This document shows, piece after piece, positions 1-10,967 of a stretch of 64,000 nucleotides of DNA. The position numbers and the translations under genes are program-made. The notes beneath the pieces were generated by a model. That model was not told the DNA's origin and did no database searches. It worked only from the letters and a program-made list of their open reading frames with translations. The stretch lies in contig OU862922.1 of NCBI GenBank assembly GCA_917880885.1, positions 27,342,627-27,406,626 on the forward strand, given 5' to 3'. Source of the DNA: Limnephilus marmoratus. Taxonomy: Eukaryota > Arthropoda > Insecta > Trichoptera > Limnephilidae. Position 1 is the first letter of the stretch. Each line of letters begins with the position of its first letter.

Positions 1-180
1 GCTGTTAAATGAAATTGCAAACCATTTGCATGTAAGTGACTGTTCTTTATCTGCCTTAAAAACATTATTGAAGAGTCACTTGCCTAAATGCTGATAAGGT
101 AATTAAATTGTACTGTAATTGGAATTATTCTGTTGTACAATAATAATAAAAATAAAATAAAATAAAATAAAAATAAACAT
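1..180 (+). repeat. Possible retroelement 3' end with A-rich tail
   Basis: The stretch ends in a run of AATAA/AAATA units at about 140-178, which resembles the simple tail of a non-LTR retroposon on the plus strand. No coding motif is visible before it, so the assignment rests on the tail alone. Confidence 0.25.
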
Positions 181-202
181 TAAAAAAATTTACTCGTATA
201 GA

Positions 203-300
203 TTTTATTTATTTATTTAAACGTCCATAGGGCTTTTACATAAAGTGCAGTACATGTTTTTGACATAATACAGGTAGGTATATAAAAGTTATTTATTTTA
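203..300 (-). repeat. LINE 3' tail remnant with (TTTA)n
   Basis: TTTATTTATTTA is followed by a 'cgtccatagggcttttac' type segment. This resembles the layout at 51324-51440 and 13748-13855, where a (TTTA)n run precedes similar sequence. On the minus strand these would be LINE 3' UTRs ending in (TAAA)n. The element is only a short truncated piece. Confidence 0.35.
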
Positions 301-948
301 AACATCTCATGAGTAAATGGAAGGGCGGATACAAAGACGGCGATGTCATTATTATTATTTTCTTTTTAAAATGGCGGATCTGAATCTGTTTGACGTTTGA
401 TTTTGATAAGTTACTGGAAATCGTACAAACGATAGAATTACTTTCACAGAATTATTTTCATTTCCTGTATTTATTCCAGGAGCAGTACAGTGTAAAACAT
501 GTCTGGTTCCAACAGAATGTTTTATTGACTAAGTAACTGGTTGAGCATTTGGAATTTCAACTGTCTGTAAATTTGTTTGTTTCGTTCCGGTTCCGGTTCA
601 ACATGGTGGCCTTGTTGGATACTACCCTTTTATCTCACCAGAGTTCGAATAATCGTGGTTGCAACTACGAGCTGTCAACTCGGAATAATCAATATTATGG
701 ATACCTACCACCTGAAGAAAGTTTGAAAAAAGGATTGTCTTTGAGAAAGTAACATTTCTGTGAAAAAATTGTATATTTCCTTTTTTTTGAAAAAAAAAAA
801 ATGTTACGTAAAATATTGATGATTTATAAATAAGTAGGTAGGTATTTAAGTACTTACTTAGAAATATTAAAATTTCAGTAGAAATTTTAGTTTATTAAAT
901 ATGAGAAAATTAAACTCATACTTTTTTGGATGCGAGGTCTACGGCTCA
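301..948. other. Unassigned AT-rich DNA
   Basis: A 67-codon frame at 549-752 has no recognisable motif, and homopolymer A/T runs lie at 780-800. I see no splice-flanked coding signal. Confidence 0.5.
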
Positions 949-1199
949 CTAGCTATGTGTCAGTTTCTTCGACCAAGAATATCGATCGAAGGTCAGTTTA
1001 GATGGAATGGGCTCTTTAACTCGGGTTCTTAGCGGGAATCGATACTCCCAGAGAACCCGGTCCAGGGCTCGGACCCAAACCCGGAATTGTATCCAGTCCG
1101 CACCAAAGAACTCGGAACCGGGACCTGCTCCTAGAACTCGAGTACTTTTAAAAAGAAGCACGCCTCGGAGGCCTCCGCAAAATGGACAACAACTAAAGG
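949..1199. other. GC-richer block with GGACC/CCGGG motifs
   Basis: Short GGTCC, GGACC and CCCGG words recur between about 1018 and 1140, and overlapping frames are open on both strands. The protein in either direction is arginine- and proline-rich and unrecognised, which looks like base composition rather than coding selection. Confidence 0.3.
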
Positions 1200-1395
1200 T
1201 ACTGACACACACATGCTCACAGAAACCGGCTTATGAGCATGCTCATTAATGAGTACGCTCCTGTCAAAAATAGTCAACTGTACACATTTGCTCAATAATG
1301 AGCAGGCTTGGTTTGAGCTTTCTCGTGAATGAGCGTGCTCAAAGCCAACATTTGAACACACATGCTATTTAATGAGCATGCTCATGTCAAATAAA
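1200..1395. repeat. Cluster of ATGAGCATGCTCAT palindromes
   Basis: The 14-base palindrome ATGAGCATGCTCAT or close variants occurs at about 1232, 1330 and 1373, with half sites such as AATGAGCAGGC between them. A second cluster lies at 2716-2940. The spacing is irregular, so this is not a simple satellite. The palindromes may be subterminal repeats of a DNA transposon. Confidence 0.55.
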
Positions 1396-1621
1396 TAAAT
1401 GCAGGGATGTTCTGCCCAAAAGAAAATATCTCCCTAGATTTCGAGGTGAAATTTCCCTAGATTACACTAGGTAGATTAGGGGTAAACCATGGCAAATCAA
1501 AACTCGAGTCGGCGGTGGGTTGTCGGACTTTGAAATAAAAGACTTGGAAAGTGTTATTCCTTTCATATAAAATAACCTTTTTTTTTATTTCTTGGGCATA
1601 AACTGTAAAAATTTATAGACA

Positions 1622-3209
1622 TTTTGTTTTAAAAGTTTTATTTTCCATATACATTGGTTACTTAAATATTTTTTAATTTAAAAAAAAAATTAAGTAACAG
1701 ATGTACACAGAATATAAAACCTTTTAAAACAAAATACATAATAATCACATTTACGCAATTGCCTACGTATCTGCCTGATTGTGTAACACTAATCTTGATA
1801 TGTTAAGTAATATGATTAATTAATTGGAAAGATTTCGGAACTTGGTCGATGTTCTTATAACTGTAATACTGTGCTTTTCCAAATAAAACACCCTTTGCTA
1901 AGTGAAATAATAATTTTAAAGTATGTATTCACTCGGAGAGTAGAAATGGAATTCCAAATAAAAAAAAACACACTTTGCAAAATAAAAATCAACCGCCATC
2001 ACCGAAAAAAACGGAACTGAAAACGTAAATAATATTTTTTTTTCAGAGGTCCCTATTATTCTTTTAAGATACATAAATTAATTTTGAGTTGTCAGTGTTA
2101 AAAATAACATTGCATGTATGTACTTAAGTACATCAACAATATTTAAGATTCATGGGAATCCCAAAGAAATATATACAATACCAGCAATATTGTCATTTGT
2201 AATAAAAAATTTGCCAGAGTTCGAAATTACCGTAGATTATGTGCTGATTTCCCTTTTCCCTAAAAAATATTTTTCTCCCCTAGATCTAGGGAAATTTCCC
2301 TAGACATACCATCACTGAATAAATGTCAAACGGAGTCGGTTTCATTCGCTCAGAACTAAACAAAATAATATTACTGCTAGCAATACAATTATTTAAGAAT
2401 CTTCTGATGTAAAAAAGTACTTAAGACGTTTGATTTGGGTCCAAGAAGTCAACAAATCCGAAAATGACTAAATATTAAAAAATAAATGCTAATTTCAATA
2501 GAATGTGGTTTCATTTTGGAGATAAAGGAGCTTTTGGGGAATTTGGAAATCTATTGTGGGTATTTTAGTGACCTTATGTTCCAAATATATTCGTGATTAC
2601 TAAGTCAATGCGTGATTCCCATAATAAATCACGGAAAACGACGTTTTTCCGTCTCCCCAGCGGGCTATTTTGACATTTTTGCAAAGGATGCGCAGATGCG
2701 AACTGAAATCGGATTGACATGAGCATGCTCATAAGCTAGCCTGTTCACACATGCTTAGAGGCTTCCCCTTCCACCCGATAATCCAATGAGCATGCTCATT
2801 AATCAAATGGCTGTTGATTTGTGAGCAAGCTCATTCGGCTTGAAATGAGCATGCTCATTACTAGCAACGTCACTGACACACATGCTACAAGATAGCAATT
2901 GCTACTAGGTAGCATGCTCTTTGGCTTCAAATGAGCATGTGTGCCCGTAGCATAATGCATAATGCTACTGGCACACATGATAATTTGAAGCCAAAGAACT
3001 TCCGATATCTTTCCAATTAATTAATCATATCAATTAAGATATAACAGGATTAGTATTACACAATCAGGTGACTACGTAGGTTAATACGTAAATGTGGTTA
3101 TTATGTATTTTGTTTTGAAAAGTTTTATTTTCTATGTACATTTGTTACTTAAATATTTTTTTTTTAATAAAAAAAAATTAAGTAACAAATGTATATAGAA
3201 AATAAAATG
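1622..3209. mobile_element. 1.6 kb element with inverted arms, each ending in a hairpin
   Basis: The left arm (about 1622-1838) and right arm (about 3001-3209) are diverged reverse complements. The outer end of each arm is itself a long hairpin, at 1622-1735 and 3111-3209. Its stems carry TTTTATTTTC and GTTACTTAAAT and are closed by an A/T-rich loop. The interior holds a cluster of GAGCATGCTC palindromes. No transposase frame is seen, so this is probably a non-autonomous foldback element. I could not fix a target duplication. Confidence 0.55.
2716..2945. repeat. Second GAGCATGCTC palindrome cluster
   Basis: GAGCATGCTC occurs at about 2720, 2788 and 2848. Related sites include GAGCAAGCTC at about 2823 and the inverted pair around TAGCAATTGCTA. 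Sequences reading 'cacacatgct' lie beside several of them, as in the 1.2-1.4 kb cluster. The cluster lies just inside the right arm of the 1622-3209 element. Confidence 0.55.
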
Positions 3210-3794
3210 CGTGGGGAATCCTAAACAGTCCGGAATTTCTACAATTAAGTAGAGATTGATATAAAAAATGAAATAAACCAAATTACTTTGATTACAAATC
3301 AAAGTAAGAACATAATTTCTGATACTTAATGCTCCCAGAAATATTGTTCAACCTTTCCGAATCTTTAATAATAGTTTTGTAGAACATTTCGCAAATCATA
3401 TTTTAAAAATTATACTGTGATAATAATACTAATAATCGACTTGATAGACTCAACAGAAAGCCTGTTCCTTCATTTTTACCACTGGGTTCAAGGAAAAGAC
3501 CCTTTCAACATTGGCATTTTGTGCCAGCATCGCAAAAAGAGCATCTTTGTTAATTCCGTAACTTTCGAAAGTCCGGAATTTTTATCAAATGTCAGGAATT
3601 TTCTCAGAGATTTTGATTTTTTGATCTGGGAACCCTAATCACAGTAGATACATGGTAGGTATATCACGCCGATGGAATATGTTTAGCATACCTAGGTTTT
3701 TTTATAACTATCAATACTTATTATGAATATTATTACAATAAGCTGTTTTAGAGTAAGTAAAGGAAAATGCCAAAACAGCTGTGTTGAAAATCAA
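3210..3794. other. Unassigned AT-rich spacer
   Basis: The word TCCGGAATTT occurs at about 3230 and again at about 3572. Otherwise nothing is recognised. A 73-codon frame at 3417-3638 has no motif. Confidence 0.4.
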
Positions 3795-3973
3795 TCTTCA
3801 TATGTATAAAAATCACGCGTCACAATGTTTGTTCGAGATAAACTCCGAAACTACTCAACCGATTTTGATGAAATTTGGCTTACTGTATGTAATTTGGTCT
3901 AACTTAAAAGATAGAATAGTTTTTATCTCGATTATTGATCTCAATAATTATTATTGCAAATTAAATATTCATA

Positions 3974-4069
3974 TAGTAGTTATATATTTTGTGTTGACGA
4001 TATTCACAAAATGTAACCAAGTGCTACAATTTAAGTCTTTCTGCAGCCGAGATATCTTTCTACAGTCGG
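3974..4069 (+). repeat. 97-bp direct repeat, copy 1
   Basis: The block running from TAGTAGTTATATATTTTG to CTACAGTCGG lies inside the Helitron-type element. It recurs at 4701-4797 with only a few substitutions and single-base gaps. Confidence 0.85.
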
Positions 4070-4299
4070 AAAATGTGATTCACAAAAAAATTTCAAAAAA
4101 ACATAAAAATTTGGAAAAAAAATAATGATAGAGCATTTACCGGTGCATTCACCCAAATTCGAAATTAGTATTGAACCAATGCTGTTATTATTGTACCAAT
4201 GTTATTGTTATTATTAATGCAACCATTGTATTGAGTGATTTTATTCTAATATAAGTGTAGGTATGTTCACAGTATAATAAATTGACGTAAAATTACTGC

Positions 4300-4530
4300 C
4301 TCAACACAGGCTAGCCTAGTGAGGCAGGTTACGAGAAACCTAAATTTATAATTATAAATCTCTATTGTTTAAGTACCTACTGGATATATGTATTTTGTTT
4401 TCTGTTATTAACTTTTGTACTCATCCAACTTTTAAACTGTACTTTTACTGTACTTATGATGTACTTTTTGTTTTTGTAATTATAAATCTTAATTTGTTTG
4501 TTCAATAAAGATATATTATTATTATTATTT
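4300..4530 (+). repeat. LINE 3' UTR with stem-loop and (ATT)n tail
   Basis: The stem GCCTCA/TGAGGC encloses an ACAGG...CTAG loop at about 4303-4325. About 200 bases later come AATAAA and a (ATT)n tail. The same stem-loop architecture is in the 3' UTR of the CR1/Jockey-group LINE at 23.3-26.7 kb and, on the minus strand, at about 43.1 kb. This is a severely 5'-truncated LINE copy. Confidence 0.6.
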
Positions 4531-4700
4531 AACATTTGTTTTAGGACAGTGCTTTTTAATTATTTTTAAGTTCCATATGTTTCTAACAGAGTGCGGTGTG
4601 AGTTAATATATCGACACAATATTTGGTTATGTAGATTGGATGACCATCCAGTAGATGGCGTTGTGTTTCTGTTGTCATACAAACGCGTTCCCGGGTTAGC

Positions 4701-4797
4701 TAGTAGTTATATATTTTGTGTTGACGATATTCACGAAATGTAACCGAAGTGCTACAAATTAAGTCTTTCTGCAGCCGAGATATCTTTCTACAGTCGG
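4701..4797 (+). repeat. 97-bp direct repeat, copy 2, abutting the Helitron 3' end
   Basis: The repeat begins exactly at the TAG of the Helitron-type CTAG terminus and matches 3974-4069. It therefore lies immediately outside the element while its twin lies inside. Confidence 0.85.
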
Positions 4798-5008
4798 CCC
4801 CTTGGGTGGCGGCATAAATTTAAAAGTAAATTTGTTTATTTCTATTCTGGAGTCCTACCCACTCCATAATTTTTACAAAACTTTCAAACCCACTGTAGGT
4901 GGCAGATGACAATATTCTCAAACATGCAAACAGACTTCAATGGGTAACCGGAAATTCAAATGAAAATTTCTTACGACATGTTTATCACAAACACTCGGAT
5001 ATAGGTAA
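4798..5008. other. Unassigned spacer
   Basis: Short AT-rich spacer between the direct repeat and the repA copy. No feature recognised. Confidence 0.4.
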
Positions 5009-5377
5009 TTTTTTTTTTACATGAGCTGCACACAGGATGCAGCTCATGTAAAAAAAAAGATGACATAGGCCCTGAGGAAAATAATTTCCCTCAGGGCCTA
5101 TGTCATCTTTGGGGATGCCGTGTGGAGGGTTTTTTTAAGGAAAGGAAGGAGAGGAGAGTTCTGGGAAGGAAAAAGGTTTAAGGGGTGGGTAGGAATCTGG
5201 GGTTCAGTATGTCCTGGTCATCCGCCTCCAAGACCTAGACAAACCTCAGCCCATGAACCCGGGCACCCCTGCTAAATCACCAAAGGTAGCTAACCACTTG
5301 GGGTGACCTATGGCAGAGGTGTTGGTTATCCAATAAAGGTTCCCGGGGCGGCGGTACCCATTCCCGCCTCCCAAATT
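5009..5377 (-). mobile_element. repA retroposon copy 1, rearranged at its A-tail end
   Basis: repA reads on the minus strand from AATTTGGGAGGCGGG to an A-rich tail, seen here as T-runs at 5009-5018. Landmarks shared with the other copies are the CCTCAGGG stem-loop, the 'ggaaaaaggtttaaggggtggg' region (split by substitutions) and the TTCCCGGGGCGGCGG end. This copy has an extra inverted piece: CATGAGCTGC (5020) is inverted at 5036, and 5059-5109 is almost a perfect palindrome around the CCTCAGGGCC stem. No pol III head was found. Confidence 0.7.
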
Positions 5378-6096
5378 ACTTAAACATATTTTACATTTTA
5401 TTCTCTTAAGCACCGCGCAAAGAAGAGGCCGATAGGCTACGAAGCATCGCATATAGAGGACACCGATTAGTTTATCTCCTTTTCTCGCAAGCTAAATCCT
5501 ATATATGCACGTGTTTGTCTCTTTTTAGTGTCGCTGGTTTCCGTTTCATTGAATTTCAAATCACAACGGTGCTAAAGAAGTTTTCACTTCAAAAATTAAA
5601 CCTTGAAGATTAATCATATGTTTTAAATGATTAACACTATTCATACAAATGGCAGAGTTAATGATACACATTGTCATTTGATTTTCGCGTTAGGTTAACT
5701 GCACGTAAAGTGTTTTATATCCGCGCACATTTCGTGCTAAAGCTAAGGCAATCTATTAATACGTACGCCAAGCCGCCATCTTTACTATCTGTCAAAATAA
5801 TGTCGCTTTCGATGGAGCGCCTCGGGAAATTACCGCCTTCGATTGGTCATTTAAATCTGTGTTCTGAATTTAAACCTGGGCGTGGGCTGTTGTTCACCCG
5901 TTCGGCCAATAGGTCGCCTAGTTTCAAAATCGACGCGTTAGCTCCTTGAATCAATAATATTAGAAATAAACCGAATTAATTAATTAGTTTTAAGTTTCTT
6001 TCGCACCAAGTATCTACTAATATCACGTTGATGCTGTTAACATTTTCAAACAGTGACGTCATAAAATGGCTCATAATTTCCTCCTAGAATCTCTAA
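5378..6096. repeat. repQ-related fragment and unassigned DNA
   Basis: From about 5440 to 5620 the sequence matches the inside of the repQ element at 33.2-33.7 kb. Shared landmarks are 'gctaaatcctata', 'tgtttgtctctttt', 'ttccgtttcat' and 'ggtgctaaagaag'. From 5660 to 5960 there is a moderately GC-rich block with two CCAAT/ATTGG motifs. The 92-codon frame there is not recognised. Confidence 0.5.
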
Positions 6097-7238
6097 GGTC
6101 GCGTTGTTACATAGAAATTCAAATGTAACAATGTCGTCAAATATGAATTCATCATCATTTTGTTTTTATTTTTGACATCTGAAAAGTTAAATGCCGATTA
6201 TAACCGACAGCCGAAATTAAAACTTTTTCTCGGTTTCCTCGAAGTTTTTTGGTGACCGTTTTGAATATTTTCCGCCCATCTTAAAAAATCATACCTCCGA
6301 ATTTGAATACGGAGACATACAAATTGATTATAGTTGTATATAGCCAATGAATTTACCTATCTTTTTACGATTATTATATATTCTTAGGATTTATTAAAAA
6401 AAAATCATTAAATTGTTAACATTTGAAACAGAAATATTCTTTGGATTTTCTACCTATAAACTCTCGTCGGAAGTTCAATTTGCGTTCAATTTTAATTTAA
6501 ATATTTTCCATGAAGTTTCTTTCAAATGGTCTAATTGATTATCACACTCTACAAATATATATAACAAACCTGAATTTTGATAAGTTCTGAAGTGTTTGAT
6601 GTTCCCATTGAACAAACTTTTGACCCACATTATGGTCGATAAAATGGCGACACTAAAACGCATTGAATGCATTAATAATTCAATCATTATTACACTGGCA
6701 TACAAATATGTTAGAAAAATCCACTAAAACACGATAAAAAGCCGCATTTTACATCGAGGAATTTTGACAGTTGATCGTTTTAAACAAATCTACTTAATAC
6801 GATTTTGAATAATGAGGTAATTCGTAAAAAAATAGAGTACATTGCCATCTGTTGAATATGAATATAAGTAGTAAATATCGCCTTCTAACGTCAAAATTGA
6901 ACCGCGGGCGTATTTGAAAATATTACAAAAAAAAATTTTATGTATCTAGGGAAAATTTGCCTAAAACTGGCAGCTAGCCGAGAAATTTTAAATGGCACTA
7001 TATTGTGGCAAAAAGCGTTCCAATGGCTAAGTCCGTTTCAGCTTTTGAACATATTGTGATTGAGAAGAAGAAGACAACTATCAAGTTATTACACTTATCA
7101 GCTTATTACAATTTGATTGAGAGAAGAGATCTGAAACGCACATAGAATCTGCGTACAGCGTATTTTCAATGAACAAAATGGCGCTGAAAGGCCATTTGAT
7201 GACATTGTAACATTTAAATTTCTATTAAACAACTGACC
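6097..7238. mobile_element. 1.14 kb TIR element without transposase
   Basis: Terminal inverted repeats of about 45 bp (6097-6142 and 7194-7238) share GTTGTTACATAGAAATTC-type sequence. The interior has no coding motif. Parts of it (about 6230-6400 and 6950-7030) recur on both sides of the LINE at 54.9-56.4 kb, showing a family. The TIR resembles that of the short element at 8052-8314. The target duplication is unclear. Confidence 0.6.
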
Positions 7239-8044
7239 CTACAAGTACTTTTGTTACTGTATTTCCACGATGTGCTAAGTAGCTTTAAAATATACATTTA
7301 TTTATGTAATGATAGATTGAATACACGTACAGATTGGGGTTCTATTAAAAGTATTACTTTTTTTGAAGAGCATTTTGATTTCGAATTGGTAGCATTAGAT
7401 CCATTGGTATACCTACTGCAGGAATGGAACCAACCATTGTTTTTCCTTTTTTTGAAAACTTTTCAAAAATTTTATTTTATTTATTTCACTTAACCAGTTT
7501 TGGAACTTGTCTTTCTAGTGTCTGTTCTTCAAATTGTGAGGGCGTTCATACCTTTACACTCCGCTGCTCGGGACATGGATAGAAAATCCAGTGGGTTTAA
7601 CGTCTTATAAAAAGGTGTTTAATTTATTAACCGCATGCAAATACTCTTCCTATTTACACGAGCCGCCGGAGCGTGTCTCTCGCTGGGATATACGGAAATA
7701 CAACATTGAAAGCAAGCCCAGTGGCGTAGGAAGAGAGGATAGACCGCCCACATCTCCTGGATATCTTCCAGAGCATTCGAAACTAAATTTAAATCTAATG
7801 TAGATTGTATGTAAAATTAATGTCATGTCAGATTTGCAGCGTTTTAAGATGCAATAAATTAACAAGTTATGTTATGAAGCCTTAAATTAGAACCCTTAAA
7901 GTCATGTGAATGTTTTATAACATCTCAATAAATTATTTATTATTTTCATTGAACGAAGTCTTATACTATAAATCAGAATGCGAAATATGATATTAAGAAA
8001 CAGAGGGAAAAAATCTGCCTACCCTTGTGGCAAAGGCGTGATGG
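7239..8044. other. Unassigned AT-rich DNA
   Basis: Overlapping frames at 7591-7803 (+) and 7650-7865 (-) are about 70 codons each, share the same bases and show no motif. I see nothing convincing. Confidence 0.45.
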
Positions 8045-8051
8045 TTAGTTA

Positions 8052-8314
8052 GGGCCTGTTGTTTCATATAGACGTGTGACAAAGTCATCAAATAGCCATT
8101 CTGCGCTAATTCGTTTTTTTGACAGTTGAAAGGTTCCGGTTAAATGTCCGTTTCAGCTTTTGGACAAATGGCGATCAGCAGAAGAGGACATCTATAATGT
8201 TGTTAAACTTGTCAGTTTATTATAATATGATAGAGAGTAATTGTAAAAAAAATACAAAATGGCGCAGAATTTGATAACAATTTTACTTTTGAATTTCTGC
8301 GAAACAACTGGGCC
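8052..8314. mobile_element. 263-bp MITE with TTAGTTA target duplication
   Basis: The ends GGGCCTGTTGTTTC and GAAACAACTGGGCC are inverted, and TTAGTTA flanks both sides (8045-8051 and 8315-8321). The internal 'gtccgtttcagcttttg' also occurs at about 7030 in the larger 6097-7238 element, so this looks like a deletion derivative of that family. A 7-8 bp duplication would fit hAT or a related superfamily. Confidence 0.65.
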
Positions 8315-8363
8315 TTAGTTAAAAGTTAGTTTTTGAATAATATTTTTAATAGATAGGTAGGTA

Positions 8364-8739
8364 TCTACACATATATATTAAAATGAATCCTTGTTTTCCT
8401 TGGTCACGCCATAACTTCAGAATATTTGTAGTTTTTAAATTATAGATATTTTAAATAGGTACCTATGGTAGGTACCAAATTTGATTGATTGTTCTTATAA
8501 TACCTATACAAAAATGAATATTTGTAATGTATGAAAAAAGAAAATTTTAATATTAAAATTGTGATAGGAGTGCACGCGAGCTGTTTGAAAACTCAATGTA
8601 CTGGGTCTGAATTTATGGAACGCGGGAGGGGGTTTGGCGGGACGGTGGAACGGAGGAGCGGGAGAGGGGAGAGGGGACGCAGGAGAAACAATTTATTTCT
8701 TTGAATATGGCGTTGCAATGCATGCCGGGAGCCAGCTAG
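8364..8739 (+). mobile_element. Small Helitron
   Basis: It starts TCTACACATATATATTAAAA and ends GGGAGCCAGCTAG before T, the Helitron TC...CTRR|T pattern. The 376-bp element has a GC-rich 3' half (8620-8690) and no coding capacity. Overlapping frames on both strands in the 3' half are spurious. Confidence 0.65.
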
Positions 8740-9353
8740 TGTTAAATATTTTAAGTCTTGAAAGTTCGTCGAATACATTTTTATTAAATTTTCTTCTACG
8801 CATTGATGTTATCTATTTCTATAAATCATAAATATGAGTAGTTCATTACGAGACTATACCAGAAATAGTCGCTGAATACATTGTTGTATAATACTGCGTA
8901 TTATATCTAGGTGCTATTTGTTTTATCTGCAATCAGCAAGTTGCGTACGAATTTCTGCTGCCCCTACCATCTCCACTGGGCCTGAAATAGATGCGTGGAG
9001 TAGACTTTATTTTCGATTTCAACGGGTGTAGCCTATTGCTTCCACGCTTATAAAATAAGAAAACAGAAATTTATTTTATAAAATTAATTTAATTTGACAA
9101 CCAATTATTCATCTATGCAATTTGTAGCTGCAAGACATGTGTATGAATAGTTTTTATAATAAGATAATTTATAATAAGATAGGAAAATCCACAAATTATG
9201 TAACCATCAAAGTAATGAATAAAGAAAAATTGAAAAAAAATGTAACATTGTATTGACAAAAACGAAATTATAATAGATTTCGTCACAATTTAAAAAAAAA
9301 AAATGGATTATCAGGTCTTCGATAAAATTTGATTTATTGTTTCAATTTTGAAC
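8740..9353. other. Unassigned AT-rich DNA
   Basis: No open frame of note, no repeat shared with the rest of the window and no strong hairpin. Confidence 0.45.
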
Positions 9354-9356
9354 TTA

Positions 9357-9635
9357 GGGGTCGTCCATTAATCACGTGAGGCTCGAAAGGGGGGGGGGGG
9401 GGGTTGGAAAAAAATCCCGAAATATCACGAGGGGGGGGTATAATGAGATATCACGTGTATTTATTTTTCGTGATAATATTCTGAAAATTTCACAATACTT
9501 TGTACTAATAAAAATACACGTGATTTTGGGGGGGGGGGGGGGGGGGTTAGTCTAAAACCTCACCACATATCACCAGGAGGGGGGGGGGGGATTAAAAAGT
9601 TGCTAAAAAACATCACGTGATTAATGGATGACCCC
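9357..9635. mobile_element. 279-bp MITE with TTA target duplication (Harbinger-like)
   Basis: Inverted ends GGGGTCGTCCATTAATCACG and CGTGATTAATGGATGACCCC are flanked by TTA at 9354-9356 and 9636-9638. A 3-bp TTA/TWA duplication is typical of PIF/Harbinger. The interior has long G tracts at about 9390-9404, 9432-9439, 9530-9547 and 9581-9590, and several CACGTG words. A half copy is at 54030-54141. Confidence 0.75.
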
Positions 9636-9743
9636 TTAGTGTGGAAAAATAATCAAAACACGTAAATAATTTAGAAAACCGACGAATTTACCGATGGGTA
9701 AAAAAAAATGTTAAGAGCCTATTTTTATGAGGTGTTTTTTTAC

Positions 9744-10450
9744 TTAAGAGGGCATTACCAGAGAAAGCCGGAAATAAGTCATTTTCAAAAAAGTTTTTAG
9801 ACGTATTGACTCATATAAATGGATTTCGAAAGATTGTTCTTTTATCTAGTGAAGTTATGTAATAAATTTTTAGAATTTTTTTAAATTTTTAGTATAATAA
9901 GGTTATTCCATAGGTCGTTGGCAGATTTGTTAAATTTTCAAAAAAGTTTTTATATTATACCACACCCATTTCAAATAATGTAATTATGCAGTAAAATAAA
10001 TCAATACATTATCTAGCAGAGTTATGTATTAGAATTTTAATTTTAGTTTCAATAAAATCATTAAAAAATATGTACGTACATGTGTTTCTTGACGAAAATT
10101 GGTCCATTTGTGTATTTATTTGCGCACTTACAAACTAATATATTTCAGATTTTTTTAACATTCTTATTAAATTTAGACATTATTGAAAAATGATAAATAC
10201 TTATAATCAAAAAATAACTACAAAAAGTACACTATTTTAATAGTTTTATCATCACGCCTTTCAGCATTTTTGGATGAAGGTATAAATTAAAGCTAATTTG
10301 GATTGAAATAAATTCGATATTGAGTTATAATTTAATAAAGCTGGTACGGAGAATAATTAATCTTTCTCATTGTAACCGCCCTGCACGATCGGAAGAACAA
10401 CTTTCGACGAAATGTGGATTTTCGTCCGCTGGCTGGTTAAACGCTCTTAA
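9744..10450. mobile_element. TTAA-flanked 0.7 kb element (piggyBac-like), copy 1
   Basis: TTAA at 9744-9747 and 10447-10450 bounds an element whose ends are imperfectly inverted: GAGGGCATTACCAG against GAGCGTTTAACCAG. A second copy at 48826-49521 is bounded by TTAA at the homologous sites. TTAA duplication is the piggyBac hallmark, but the ends lack the classic piggyBac CCC start, so the superfamily call is inferred. No transposase is encoded. Confidence 0.65.
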
Positions 10451-10659
10451 ACGGTGATATAAAAAATTACCAATAATATATTTACACATTGAAACCGTTC
10501 CAATTCTCGGAATTCCCACAAGGATCTATTTCAATAATTGCATTTGACTATTATAAAGAAAATTAAATTGGTGTTTAAAATTGAGCTGAAAAGAGTTTGG
10601 TTATGCCTGCCGAATCAAATTTTCTTCAAAAGTTTTATTTTCATGATATTAACATGCTC

Positions 10660-10967
10660 TAGAGTCCAAGCTGCTGAAATAAGGTACTGAGGAGTGGCAG
10701 GGATTACGAAATAGGATCGTATAAGAAACTTGACGATCCGAGATGATCTAAACATTGAACCACTGCTACTCTTCATAGAAAAATCGCAACTGAGGTGGCT
10801 TGGGCATGTACTAAGAATGTCTGATGACCGAATTCCGAGGAAGATACTGAATGTGATTCCAGAGGGTAGATGTCCAGTGGGCCGCCACAGACACAGTTGG
10901 GCGATGCAACTCCAGAAACCGACCCGAATAGGACAAGGGGAAGAAGAAGAAGATGATGATGATGATA
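10660..10967 (+). pseudogene. RTE-like LINE, C-terminal RT fragment and (GAT)n tail
   Basis: Codons read RVQAAEIRY, then, after a stop, a second stop further on and RDDLNIEPL. The motif LRWLGHVLRM follows at about 10789-10818. These are the conserved C-terminal signature of RTE-type LINE polymerases ('RLRWxGHVxRM'). The fragment ends in a GAAGAAGAAGATGATGATGAT tail, and simple tails are usual for this clade. Everything upstream (endonuclease and RT core) is missing. SINE-B begins directly after the tail. Non-functional. Confidence 0.8.

Larger units (their letters stand above)
3795..4703 (+). mobile_element. Helitron-type element (non-autonomous, carrying other repeats)
   Basis: It begins TCTTCATATGTATAAA, fitting a Helitron 5' TC end. 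The next stretch, 'cgagataaactccgaaac', matches the head of the copies at 12498 and 13012. It ends in a CG-rich segment and GGGTTAGCTAG before T, fitting the Helitron CTRR|T terminus. The body includes a LINE 3' UTR at 4300-4530. No Rep/helicase frame is present. Confidence 0.6.

Noticed and set aside
1007..1249. Arg/Pro-rich 80-codon gene
   Set aside because: All three overlapping frames (both strands) are open because of GC-rich repetitive words, with no motif or splice support.
8634..8831. Glycine-rich 65-codon gene
   Set aside because: It lies in the GC-rich 3' part of a Helitron and is mirrored by an equally open frame on the other strand.
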